From assembly GCA_015501075.1 (NCBI GenBank), contig JADNYJ010000554.1, forward strand, positions 1 through 20,847: DNA of 20,847 bases, in the 5' to 3' direction. The position numbers and the translations under genes were made by a program. The notes beneath the pieces are model-generated. The model did not search any database. It saw nothing but the letters and a program-made list of their open reading frames with translations, and was not told the DNA's origin. Position 1 is the stretch's first letter; the number at the start of each line of letters is the position of its first letter. Positions 1 to 9,510 of the stretch are shown in pieces. This DNA is from Gymnopilus junonius (lineage: Eukaryota > Basidiomycota > Agaricomycetes > Agaricales > Galerinaceae).

Positions 1-1000
1 CATCATGTCCCATCCTCTTTGAAGTGGGCATACACTACCAAGCTCATCTCATGGCAACCGAGCTTTCTGTAGCGGTGGGGCCCAACACGCCACACTCACT
101 TGCGTCGTTGCATAAAGCGGCTGATGATAATCCGGGGGAAGGCTGGCAGAGTTGTTCCAGCAACCTTCATACTCAGGGCGGCAATTTCTGTCACTCACCG
201 ACCTCGACGGGGTCGACTCGAACCACGGGCCAAACGAGGTGGTCCTTGGCTTCAAGCTGCAGGTGGCAACTTGACTCTCTTTACCAGGGTCACTCGTGCC
301 ATCACCAACCATGCTCCCATCGGGAGTATTATTCTTGATTCAACATCCCTGAATCTACCAGTTGCGAGTGCGGCTTCCATACCCAAACTCGTGACCACTT
401 ATTCCGGACGTGTCCCCAGCACGACCGTCACGACTTCCAGTTCGTCTGGATCAGCTCGTATCCTTTTTGAAGGCTAACCCCATGGCATTCACCTTCAACC
501 GCCCCCCTCCGGGGTGTCGGATAACTTGGTTGGGCAAGGTAGGCACTGTTCCTGCTGGCTGGATTCGGCGCTTTGGGGTGCGCTCAGAACAGAGTCCTAA
601 TACTTTGGCGGGCTTCAGCTTTGCTGGGTTGAGGGTGGGGGTCTGGGTTCTGGAGCTTCGCGGCTATCGACAGACAAGTGTGGCCCCCTGCTTTGGCGAC
701 CCAAAATGGTCTGCCTTCAGTGGCTAACACAGTATGTGCGCATCCTGGGCTGTCGGGTTTGGCTGGCGGGCCCCCTTCCGGTGCCCTTCTTTCACTTTGT
801 TGGACCCCTCCCTTCGGTCGGGGGCATCAACGAGAATACGGGCCCATTGTTTTATGGTCCTAAGTTGGCCCGCAAGAGCCAGTCTCGCACTAGGCATAGT
901 TTAACGGTAGATTACTTGGGTGTATGTACATCTGTGACCGGACTGCTTTTGCGCACCGGTATATAAATCCTTGATATAAAAAAAAAAAAAAAAAAAAAAA
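1..1000 (+). mobile_element. LINE (non-LTR retrotransposon) copy A, 3' end only
   Basis: The left window edge cuts into the end of an RNase H domain (HHVPSS, then YQAHLMA), which is also present in copies B, C and D. It is followed by the C-terminal part of the polyprotein with a Cys-His knuckle (CX1CX8HX4C, about 363-413, core CECGFHTQT). The reading frame is broken: one G is missing near 26 relative to B, and a TGA stands at 336-338 where copy B has CGA. From about 500 to 977 there is a non-coding 3' UTR that matches B and D almost base for base. It ends in the shared CACCGGTATATAAATCC motif and a run of 23 A (978-1000). The insertion sits in copia sequence, whose conserved EIFAPT codons start right after the A-tail. 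This is a dead 3' fragment as seen; the rest lies outside the window. Confidence 0.9.
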
Positions 1001-1424
1001 GGTAGGTGCAAAGATCTCATTGTAGTCAATTCCTGGACATTGTGAGTACCCTTTGGCAACAATTCATGCTTTGAATTGCTCAATTGAACCATCAGCATTG
1101 TGTTTGACTTTGAAACCCAACCAGATCAATTGCCTTTTGACCTTCAGGAAGATCCATAATTTCCCAAGTGTTATTCTCAACCAAGGAGTTGTACTCCTGT
1201 GTTGCAGCTTCATGCCATTGAGCTCCCAGAGGTGTCTTTAGTGCGTGTGTGAAGGAACGAGGTGTAGCATCATTTCCAGCAGCCAGAGCACCTTCTAAAT
1301 CATCTTCATCATCTTCTGCTCTTCAATTGCTTTAGAGAGTGGTTTGATCTTCCACCATTCACCAGGGGCTCTAATAACATGAGTAGTGTGCCTAAGTGGC
1401 TGTGGAGTTCTGGGCTCCAGCCAC
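1001..1424 (-). mobile_element. Ty1/copia retrotransposon fragment: linker and start of reverse transcriptase
   Basis: Read on the minus strand, this encodes the pre-RT linker (PQPLRHTTHVIRAPGEWW, about 1415-1355). The first conserved RT block follows: WHEAATQEYNSL, NTWEI, FKVKHNADG, then IVAKGYSQ and GIDYNEIFAPT next to 1001. This order and wording is typical of the N-terminal part of copia RT. A TGA at 1064-1066 interrupts the conserved KA-R-IVAKG motif, where family members have Arg, so CGA to TGA is likely. Small frame changes also occur between about 1100 and 1330. The catalytic YVDD block is absent because LINE copy A interrupts the element at 1001. The right border with LINE B is uncertain by about 15 bp. 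This is probably the same element as the integrase piece at 13693-14355. Confidence 0.85.
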
Positions 1425-1910
1425 GCATTCTGACCTACGTTTCGATGAGGCTGAACCCCTGGCGCCCTGCTATGCGACGTGATCTCGTGGATCACCGTGA
1501 TATCATGGCAGTTTCTCTGTTTACCGGGGACACCATTGTTAATCTACTGAATGTGTACTCTGATGACAAACACACAGCTATCGACCTGCTCACTGAGCAG
1601 GCCTGACTTTCTTCCAATGTTTCACTACATGGGGGGTGACTTCAACTGTCATTCGAACAAGTGGGACCCTGGTGTCCTGCATCATCGGATGACAGCCAAT
1701 AACCTGCTGAACACAGCAGCTATGCTGGGATTGATGCTTTCTCTCCCAGTCAATCCGGGTCCCACCCACATCCCTGGCAACCCATCACTACGAGAGTCGG
1801 TCATCGACCTCATCTTCGTTCAACCTACCGAGGAGCTGTCTGCGGGCACTTGGCGAGGGGAACTGTGGCGTGGGCCATCGGACCATGTTCCGCTGGCTTG
1901 TTCTATTTCT
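1425..1910 (+). pseudogene. LINE B endonuclease domain (EEP/APE type), broken
   Basis: The C-terminal half to two thirds of an exonuclease-endonuclease-phosphatase domain, the enzyme that nicks target DNA for target-primed reverse transcription. Visible blocks are RILTYV, then RRDLVDHRDIMAVSL and NLLNVYSDDKHTAIDLL. These are followed by the metal-binding GGDFNCH block (1629-1652, containing the catalytic Asp and Asn), a loop with VIDLIF, and the terminal SDHVPL block (about 1877-1894, catalytic Asp and His). The N-terminal part, including the usual first Asn and Glu residues, is missing. A stop at 1604-1606 ends the first frame; the downstream frame carries on with FLPMFHYMGGDFN, so one frameshift separates the two halves. 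It is inactive as it stands. Confidence 0.85.
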
Positions 1911-4900
1911 GTCGCTCCGGTGGCAGCCACTGTTCCGATGTGCTCACTGCCACCGGATCAATTGGATGACTTCTTGTTGTCCATCATTGAGAAGCTCAAG
2001 GGCATTGATCCCTTGGCGCCGATTGACTCCCCGGATCAGGTGGAGGCTGTGTCTTCGGATGTGGGCTTCTGCCTTCTCAGATGCTTGGCGAAAGTATTCC
2101 AAGACGATTCGTATCTCCCTCACTCCCGTCCTTGGTGGGATGACTCCTGTGAGGATTCCTTCGATGCTTATCAGCGAGATAACTCTCGTGATAATCATAA
2201 AATCTTTCGCAGAGCTGTTAAAGCTGCTAAACGCAAGTTCTTTGATGAATGCATCACTGAAGTTGCCACTACCAACAAGCGCCCCTGGGATCTAATGAAC
2301 TGGATCCAGCAGTGCAAGTTACCACCCTCCGAGGCTATCCAATTCAACGGACTTTGGGACGCCCTTCATGGCATGTACAACTCGGCCTCTGACTGACCAT
2401 ACGACATTAGTGGTCTCACCTCCCTTCCCGATATGGAAGTATGGGAGTGGACTGCCTTTTCACTGTTGGAACTGAGGGAGGCCTTGGCATCCTGTACTAA
2501 CAACTCAGCGCCGGGTCCTGATCATATTAAGTGGTCACACCTTAAGGCCGTTATTCGTGATGACCACTGTCTTCAGGTGTTCGTTCAGTTAGCCAACGCC
2601 TGCCTTCGGGTTGGGTATTGGCTGACTCATTTCAAGGAGTCCTTGTCAGTGATTATTCTGAAGCCGAACAAGCCCTCATACTCCACGCCTAAGGCGTTCA
2701 GGCCCATTGTGCTCCTGAACACCCTTGGCAAATTGGTTGAGAAAAATGCTCTCTAACCGTATTCAATTCAATGCTGTTAAGCACGATATCTTTCACCCTA
2801 ATCAACTCAGTGGTGTGCGTCAGTGCTCCACTGAGGATGCAGGCTTGCTCCTCATGCACCTGGTGCATGCAGGTGGGCTCGTGGCTTAAAGACCAGTGTC
2901 ATCGCGTTCGACGTGGCACAGTTCTTCCCCTCTCTCAATCATGAAGTATTGATTGCGATTCTCAGGAAGCAGGGCTTCCCTCCTAATGTGGTGGAATTCT
3001 TTTCAATCATACCTGGTCGGCCGTTCCACGTCTTATGCCTGGAACGGTTTTCAATCTGACCCCCGCAAGCTGATGTCGGGGTGGGGCAGGGCTCTGCTTT
3101 GTCCCTGGTACTCTCAGCGCTCTTCCTCGCACCAGTGCTGAAGCTTTTCATGCAGAATGAGTCGGTCTCCGATACCACTCTGCTCTCTTACATTGATGAT
3201 GGCACCCTCATTGTGCAGTCAAAGACCCTCGATGCCAACTGCATAGCCCTGAAAAGGTCCTATGCGGTGATTTCGAACTCTTCACAAAGTTCGCCCTCGC
3301 TCTTGAACACGACAAAATGGAGTTATTCCATTTTGATCGTTCTCACTCGGAGTTCAATCCATCCATGGATCTAGGGTACGCTCCCTACACCCAGGACAGA
3401 CGTCTGATGCCCAAGCCATTTTGGCGGTACTTGGGTTTCTTCTTTGACCAGAAATTGACATTTCATGAACATGTCCGGTACTACTCCACCAAGTCCTTCA
3501 CCACCATCAGGGCGATGAGAATGCTTGGTAACTCATCTAGGGGGCTCACGCCCATGCAAAAGCATCTGCTTTACAGGTCTTGTGTGTTGCCTATTGCAAC
3601 ATATGGCCTCCAGTTGTGGTTCTTCCAGGGGCTAAGTGCCAGGGGACCATCAAACTACTGACCAGCATGCAACATCATGCTGCACTCTGGATTACTGGTG
3701 CATTCCGCACCTCCCCAACGGGGGGATCGAGGCCCTTGCTGGCCTGGTCCCTATCAACTTAGTCTTGAAACGTGCTGCCACCGTAGGTGTTCTGTGCATG
3801 GCGGCCCTCTCGACACTCATCCGGTGCGCTCTCTTCTGAGTGCGCCCTTTTCCAAAGGAGCAACTCCTCACCCTCACTCTGCTGCCTTTATGACTGCCCC
3901 ACAATGCGCTAAGGTGCGGGGTACTGTTATGGACATCGATGACACACTCCATGTAGTCAGCAAGCCTTTGGAGCCATTTGCCCCAGAGGCTCATCCAGGT
4001 GGGCGATTCCTTGAGTTGCATCATGGTATTGCTTTGATATCACTCCGGCACCCAAGGATAAGGTTGGGCTCTGGCGTGAATGGTTAGACCACTTCTGGGA
4101 AGCTTCGAAGCAGGAACCGTCCACTCTGATCTGTGTCGGCGATGGTAGTCGCCCACTGACCGGAACAAGCAGGCTATTGCAGCTTCGCTTGTTTTTGCCA
4201 AGGAGTTGAGGTGCACACATCTCGCTACGCAGCTGGGAGTGCTCTTGCAGAGGATGCTGAGCTTACTCCCTTCATACTGCAATTGTCCGGGCTTGCGCCA
4301 TGGACAACTGTGACTACATTGTTATCTTGTCGGACTCCACCAAGGCTTGGGGAGTCTGCTCGATGCTTCCGTGCATTCCGGCCAGGGTCATTCCTTGGCT
4401 GTGATCCGCCCTTACAGAGTGGTGGACCAGGGCCCTGGCCGCCACATCTCTCTTCATCATGTCCCATCTTCTTTGAAGTGGGGCATACACTACCAAGCTC
4501 ATCTCATGGGACTGAGCTTTCTGTAGCGGTGGGGCCTAACATGCCACACTCACTTGCGTGCTGTGCAAGGCAGCTGATGATAATCCGGGGGAAGGCTGGC
4601 TAGAGTTGTTCCAGCAACCTTCGTACTCAGGGCGACAATTTTTGTCACTCACTGACCTCGACGGGGGTCGACTCGAACCACGGGCCAAACGAGGTGGTCC
4701 CTGGCTTCAAGCTGCAGGCGGCGACTGACTCTCTTTACAGGGTCACTCCGCCATCACCAACCATGCTCCCATCGGGGAGTATTACTCTCGATTCAACATC
4801 CCTGAATCCACCAGTTGCGAGTGCGGCTTCCATACCCAAACTCTGACCACTTTTCGGACGTGTCCCCAGCATGACCGTCATGACTATCCAGTTCGTCTGG

Positions 4901-4970
4901 ATCAGCTCGTATCCTTTTTGAAGGCTAATCCATGGCATTCACCTTCAACCGCCCCCCTCGGGTGTCGGAT
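1911..4970 (+). pseudogene. LINE B reverse transcriptase-RNase H region, broken
   Basis: Linker, RT, connection and RNase H of copy B, readable only across several frames. RT landmarks are SAPGPDHIKWSHL (about 2505), RPIVLLNTLGKLVEK (about 2701), SALFLAPVLKLFMQ and the catalytic YIDD box (3189-3200). Lesions seen by comparison with copy C: a TGA at 2394-2396 where C reads CGA; an in-frame 24-bp deletion near 2346 that removes eight residues (QPCHDMLS in C); an extra A near 2745 that shifts the frame; and further indels around 2880, 3000, 3270, 3640 and through the RNase H. The RNase H acidic blocks are recognisable only in pieces. Copy B cannot make a functional protein. Confidence 0.85.
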
Positions 4971-5438
4971 ACTTGGTTGGGCAAGGTAGGTGTTGTTCCT
5001 GTGGCTGGATTCGGCGGTTTGGGGTGCGCTCAGAACAGAGTCCTAATACTTGGCGGGCTTCGGCTTTGCTGGGTTGAGGGTGGGGGCTTGGTTCTGGAGC
5101 TTCGGCGCTATCGACAGACCTTGTAGCCCCCTGCTTCGGCGACCCAAAATGGTCTGCCTTCAGTGGCTAACACAGTAGCGCGCATCCTGGGCTGTCGGGT
5201 TTGGCTGGCGGGCCCCTTCCGGTGCCCTTAGTTTGCTTGGTTGGACCCCTCCCTTTGGTCGGGCATCAACGAGAGTACGGGCCCACTGTTTTGTGGTCCT
5301 AAGTTGGCCCGCGAGAGCCAGTCTCACACTAGGCATAGTTTAACGGTAGATTACTTGGGTGTATGTACATCTGCGACCGGACTGCTTTCGCGCACCGGTA
5401 TATAAATCCTGATTTAAAAAAAAAAAAAAAAAAAAAAG

Positions 5439-8003
5439 TAGCATGAGATGAGCCTGGTAGTGTATGCCCCATTTCAAAGAGGATGGGACATGATGAAGGG
5501 AGATGTGGTGGTCAGGACCTCTGGTCCACCACTCTGTAAGGGCGTGGATAATGGCCAAGGAGTGAGCTTGGCCAGAATGCATGGAGGCATCGAGCAGACT
5601 CCCCAAAGCCTTAGTGGAGTCTGACATGATAACAATGTAGTCACAATTATCCATGGCACAGGCCCGGACAATTGCAGTACATAGAGAGTAAAGCTCAGCA
5701 TCCTCTGCCAGAGCACTCCCAGCCATGTAGCGAGATGCATGCACCTCGACACCTTGGCGAAATACAAGTGAAGCTGCAATAGCCTGCTTGTTCTGATCGG
5801 TGGGGCGCCTACCATCACCGACACAAACCAGAGTAGATGGTTCCCGCTTTGAAGCATCCCAGAAGCGGTCTAACCATTCGCACCAGAGCCCAACTTTATC
5901 CTTGGGTGCCAGGAGTAATATCAAAGCAAATCCCCTGATGTAACTCAAGGAATCGCCCGCCAGGATGAGCTTCTGGAGCAAAGGGCTCTAGAGGCTCGCT
6001 GACTACATGGAGTGTGTCATCCATGTCCATAACAGTACCCCGCACCTTAGCGCATTGAGGGGCCATCATAAAAGCAGCAGAGCGAGGGTGAGGACTCACT
6101 CCTTTGGAAAAGGGTGTGCTTAGAAGGGAGTGCACTGGATGAGTGTCTGAGAGGGCTGCCATATGCAGAACACCTACTGTGGCAGCACGTTTCAAGACTA
6201 AGTGGATAGGGACCAGGCCAGCAAGGGCCTCAATCCCTCCAGTTGGGGAGGTGCGGAATGCACCGGTAATCCAGAGCGCGGCATGACGTTGCATGCTGGT
6301 CAGTAGTTTAATGGTTCCCTGGCACTTAGCGCCTTGGAAGAACCACAAGCGAAGGCCGTATGTTGTGATAGGCAGCACACAAGACCTGTAAAGCAGATGC
6401 TTTTGCATGGGCGTAAGCCCCCTAGATGAGTTACCAAGCATCTGCATCGCCTTAACGGTGGTGAAGGACTTGGTGGAGTAGTACTGGACATGTTCATGAA
6501 ATGTCAACTTCTGGTCAAAGAAGAAACCCAAGTACCACCAAAACGGCTTGGGCGTCAGACATTTGTCATGAGTGTAGGGAGCATACCCTAGATCCATGGA
6601 TGGATTGAACTCAGAATGAGAACGATCAAAATGGAATAACTCTGTCTTGTCATGCTCAAGAGCGAGGGTGAACTTTGTGAAAAGTTCGAAGATTACCGCA
6701 TAGGACCTCTTCAGGGCTATGCAGTTGGCATTGAGTGTCTGCGACTGCACAATGAGTGTGCCATCATCGACATAGGAAAGCAGAGTGGTATCGGAAACTG
6801 ACTCATTCTGCATGAAAAGTCTCAGCACTGGTGCGAGAAAGAGTGCCGAGAGAACTGGGGACAAAGCAGAGCCCTGCCCCACCCCAACGTCAGCCTGCCA
6901 GGGGTCAGATTGAAAACCGTTCCAGGCATAAGATGTGGAACGGCCAACCAGGTATGATGAAAAGAATTCCACCATGTTGGGAGGGAAGCCCTGCTTCCTG
7001 AGAATCGCAATCAGCACTTCGTGATTGAGGGAAGGGAAGAACTGCACCACGTCGAAGGCGATGACACTGGTCTTCAGGCCGCGAGCCCACCCTGCATGCA
7101 CCAGGTGCATGAGGAGCAAGCCCGCATCCTTGGTGGAGCGCTGATGCACACCGCTGAGTTGGTTAGGGTGAAAGATGTCTTGCTTAACAGCATCGAATTG
7201 AATGCAGTTGGAAAGCATCTTTTCAACCAATTTGCCAAGGGTGTTCAGGAGGACAATGGGCCTGAATGCCTTAGGCATGGAGTATGAGGGCTTGTTTGGC
7301 TTAGGAATAATCACCGACAAGGATTCCTTAAAGTGAGTCAGCCAATACCCAACCCGAAGGCAGGCATTAGCTAACTGCACGAACACCTGAAGACAGTGTT
7401 CGTCACAAATAATTGCCTTAAGGTGTGACCACTTGATATGATCAGGACCCGGCGCTGAGTTGTTAGAGCAGGATGCCAAGGCCTCCCTCAATTCTAACAG
7501 TGAAAAGGTGGTCCACTCTCGCACTTCCATGTCGGGAAGGGAGGTGAGACCACTAATGTCATACATTCGGTCAGAGGCTGAATTGTACGTGCCATGAAGG
7601 GCGTCCCAGAGGGAGAGCATATCATGGCAGGGCTGCCCGTTGAATTGGATAGCCTCGGAGGGCGGTAACTTGCACTGCTGGATCCAATTCATGAGATCCC
7701 AGGGGCGCTTGTTGGTAGTGGCAACTTCAGTGATGCACTCATCAAAGAACTTGCGCTTAGCAGCTTTGACAGCTCTGCGGAAAGTTTTATGGTTATCGCG
7801 AGAGTTATCCCGCTGATAAGCATCGAAGGAATCCTCACAAGAGTCGTCCCACCAGGGACGGGAGTGAGGGGAAATACGAATTGTCTTGGAATACTTTTGC
7901 CAAGCATCTGAGAAGGCAGAAGCCACATCCGAAGACACAGCCTCCACCTGATCTGGGGTGATGATAGGCGTGAAGGGATCAATACCTTTGAGCTTCTCAA
8001 TGT
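5439..8003 (-). mobile_element. LINE copy C, inverted, truncated at both ends
   Basis: The same LINE family as A, B and D but on the minus strand. Homology runs from the linker just after the endonuclease (EKLKGIDPF, about 8001) through RT, connection and most of RNase H. It stops at the YQAHLM codons (5443). The last four bases before the A-tail of copy B (5439-5442) are not clearly part of either. The 3' UTR and A-tail are missing. Its 3' side is cut by the tail of LINE B, tail facing tail, while its 5' end borders the repeat block at 8004. The missing 3' part of C is not found on the other side of B, so simple nesting of B in C does not explain the whole arrangement. Confidence 0.9.
5443..8001 (-). 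pseudogene. LINE C reverse transcriptase-RNase H, nearly open reading frame
   Basis: The best preserved LINE polyprotein in the window. One frame runs without a stop from about 8001 to 5896 (roughly 700 codons), so this copy serves as the local reference. RT motifs in order: SAPGPDHIKWSHL, RPIVLLNTLGKLVEKML, motif A FDVVQFFPS, motif B GVGQGSALSPVLSALFL, motif C YVDD (6774-6763), and WYLGFFFDQKLTFHEH. A connection region ends with GAFRTSPTGGIEAL. A single extra base near 5910 (ATTACTCCTGG against ATCACCCTGG in copy D) shifts the frame. RNase H then continues with VCVGDG, the AEDAELYSL block (Glu), SDSTKALGS (Asp) and HHVPSSLKW. There is no start codon, endonuclease or 3' end. It is one frameshift away from an intact RT-RNase H but cannot be autonomous. 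Confidence 0.88.
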
Positions 8004-8400
8004 GTTCAGGAAACTCTATTCTTTAGAAAATTCTTCAAAGAAACTCTTCAAGAAAATTCTTGCAGAAAACTCTTTCAGGAAACTATTCAGAAAACTATTC
8101 AGAAAATTCTTTGGGACACTCTTGTAGGAAATTCCTCAGGCAACTTTTGCAGGAAACTGTTCAGGAAACTCTTGCAGGAAATTCTTCTAGGAAATTCTTC
8201 CAGGAAACTCTTGCAGGAAATTCTTCCAGGAAACTCTTGCAGGAAATTCTTTCAGGCAACTCTTACAGGAAATTCTTGCAGGCAACTCTTGGAGGAAACT
8301 CTTCAAGAAACTCTTCAAGCAACTCTTCATGCAATTGTTAGAGTAATTGTTGGGCAACTCTTTGTTTGGGCAATTCTTAGGGCAATTGTACTAGCAATGA
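8004..8400 (+). repeat. Degenerate 12-13 bp tandem repeat array, block 1
   Basis: About 30 imperfect units. In the middle the unit is 13 bp (AGGAAACTCTTGC, AGGAAATTCTTCC and variants). Towards the right it changes to 12 bp (AGCAACTCTTCA, GTAATTGTTGGG). The array starts directly at the truncated 5' end of LINE C. Its units are the reverse complement of those in 8521-8830 (AGGCAACTGTTG). The open frame seen across it only reflects the repeat and is not a gene. Confidence 0.85.
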
Positions 8401-8520
8401 TTTAGCAATTGTTTGGTAAACAAGTCAAGTATCTTTAGAACAAATATCTATCAAATACAGATATAGGACAGAGTTTTTCATTAGTTTTTTAAAGAATTTT
8501 CTGAGAAACAATTTTCCAAA

Positions 8521-8830
8521 CAATTGAATAGACAGTTTTCTCAACAATTTCTCTAATAGTTGACTAAACAATTTCTCCAACAGTTTCCTCAACAGTTGCC
8601 TCAACAATTTCCCCAACAGTTGCCCCAACAGTTGCCTCAACAGTTGCCCCAAGAGTTGTCTCAACAGTTTCTCCAAGAGTTGCCTCAACAATTTCCTCAA
8701 CAGTTGCCCCAACAGTTTCTCCAAGAGTTGCCCCAAGAATTGCCTTAACAATTTCCTCAACAGTTTCCCCAATAGTTGCCCAAAGAATTACCCTAACAAT
8801 TTCCCCAACAGTTGCCCCAAGAGTTCACTT
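8521..8830 (-). repeat. Degenerate 12 bp tandem repeat array, block 2 (inverted to block 1)
   Basis: About 24 units with a strict 12 bp period, consensus CAACAGTTGCCC with variants CAACAATTTCCT and CAAGAGTTGCCC. Because 12 is a multiple of three, several frames stay open; one would read as repeated Gln-Gln-Leu-Pro. Block 2 is inverted relative to block 1, with a 120 bp spacer (8401-8520) between them, so the pair could form an imperfect hairpin of about 300 bp per arm. Confidence 0.88.
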
Positions 8831-9013
8831 CAGATTATCTATATTGTCATGTCTTTGTATCTAGTTGGCTGTAATGTCTAGACAAATAATATTGGACAAA
8901 ATTTTACATCTAATTAATGCTTATATATAATTAATATTAATATTTAATCTAATCTACTTTATCCTATCTAATTATTTTATCTTATCTATATCTTACTGCT
9001 TATCTAATTGTAT

Positions 9014-9062
9014 ATCTTATCTGCTTATCTTATCTGCTTATCTTATCTGCTTATCTTATCTG
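9014..9062 (+). repeat. 13 bp tandem repeat, 3.8 perfect copies
   Basis: The unit ATCTTATCTGCTT is repeated without error at 9014, 9027 and 9040, with a partial copy from 9053. It lies in a longer stretch rich in TATCT. It has no coding context. Its perfection contrasts with the degenerate 12 bp arrays nearby and suggests a recent slippage expansion. Confidence 0.9.
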
Positions 9063-9304
9063 TATCTTAAATCTTATCTCATTATCTATCAATTTAAAAG
9101 CAGTAAAAGCTCACTATCTGCTCATCAGATATGTATTTTGTCATTTGCATGTTTTTTTTTCAGGGATTTTAGAAAGCTAAATGTATATTTGGTTTCTAGA
9201 TATAATTACAAAGCAGATAGAGTGCTTTTTATAGCCAAAAGAGCTCTGCAGGGATGGATGCAGTTTTAAACATTTGGATGAGCCTCTAAAGTACCATAGA
9301 TGTA

Positions 9305-9510
9305 AGTGTTATTAATAGATTTTTCATTAACCAACAATTCTGTACTTGTAGTTAACTCTCTTCTCTAATTCTAACACAAATATAGATTCTATAGTTCAAT
9401 ACCAATCTATTGATACTATATATGTGTCTATTAAGCTACTATAAGCTATGTAATAATTCAACAACTAGTATTACTATCATAGGCATGAGTGTTATTAATA
9501 GATTTCTCAT
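9305..9510 (+). repeat. Pair of 23 bp direct repeats, 183 bp apart
   Basis: The segment at 9305-9327 (AGTGTTATTAATAGATTT, then TTCAT) recurs at 9488-9510 with one mismatch. The 160 bp between them show no gene. They may be remains of a local duplication or of small inserted elements. Confidence 0.7.

Larger units (their letters stand above)
1425..5438 (+). mobile_element. LINE copy B, 5'-truncated, with A-tail
   Basis: A near-complete member of the LINE family. In order it carries an APE-type endonuclease (about 1425-1910), a linker, reverse transcriptase (about 2433-3640), a connection region, RNase H (about 4110-4560), a Cys-His knuckle (about 4810-4870), a 3' UTR (about 4971-5415) and 23 A (5416-5438). 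The 5' end is cut inside the endonuclease, where it meets copia sequence. The domain set (endonuclease, RT, RNase H in one polyprotein) fits the fungal Tad1-like or wider I group; the clade was not resolved. The flanks do not match each other: copia is on the left and LINE C on the right, with no visible target-site duplication. A later rearrangement or deletion at the 5' side is therefore likely. The 3' UTR holds no gene. Confidence 0.9.

Noticed and set aside
5340..5981. Minus-strand frame of 213 codons joining RNase H to a poly-Phe stretch
   Set aside because: It reads from LINE C through the complement of the A-tail of LINE B into its antisense 3' UTR. It is a junction artefact, as are the similar poly-Phe frames at 901-1098 and 13592-13867.
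8560..8748. Plus-strand open frame of 62 codons with repeated Gln-Gln-Leu-Pro
   Set aside because: The 12 bp period keeps frames open; there is no start context, no non-repeat sequence and no gene-like flank. It is a by-product of the array, as are the 8425-8772 minus-strand and 8060-8405 plus-strand frames.
8004..8830. CRISPR-like array
   Set aside because: Units are contiguous 12-13 bp, degenerate and without unique spacers; the context is eukaryotic.
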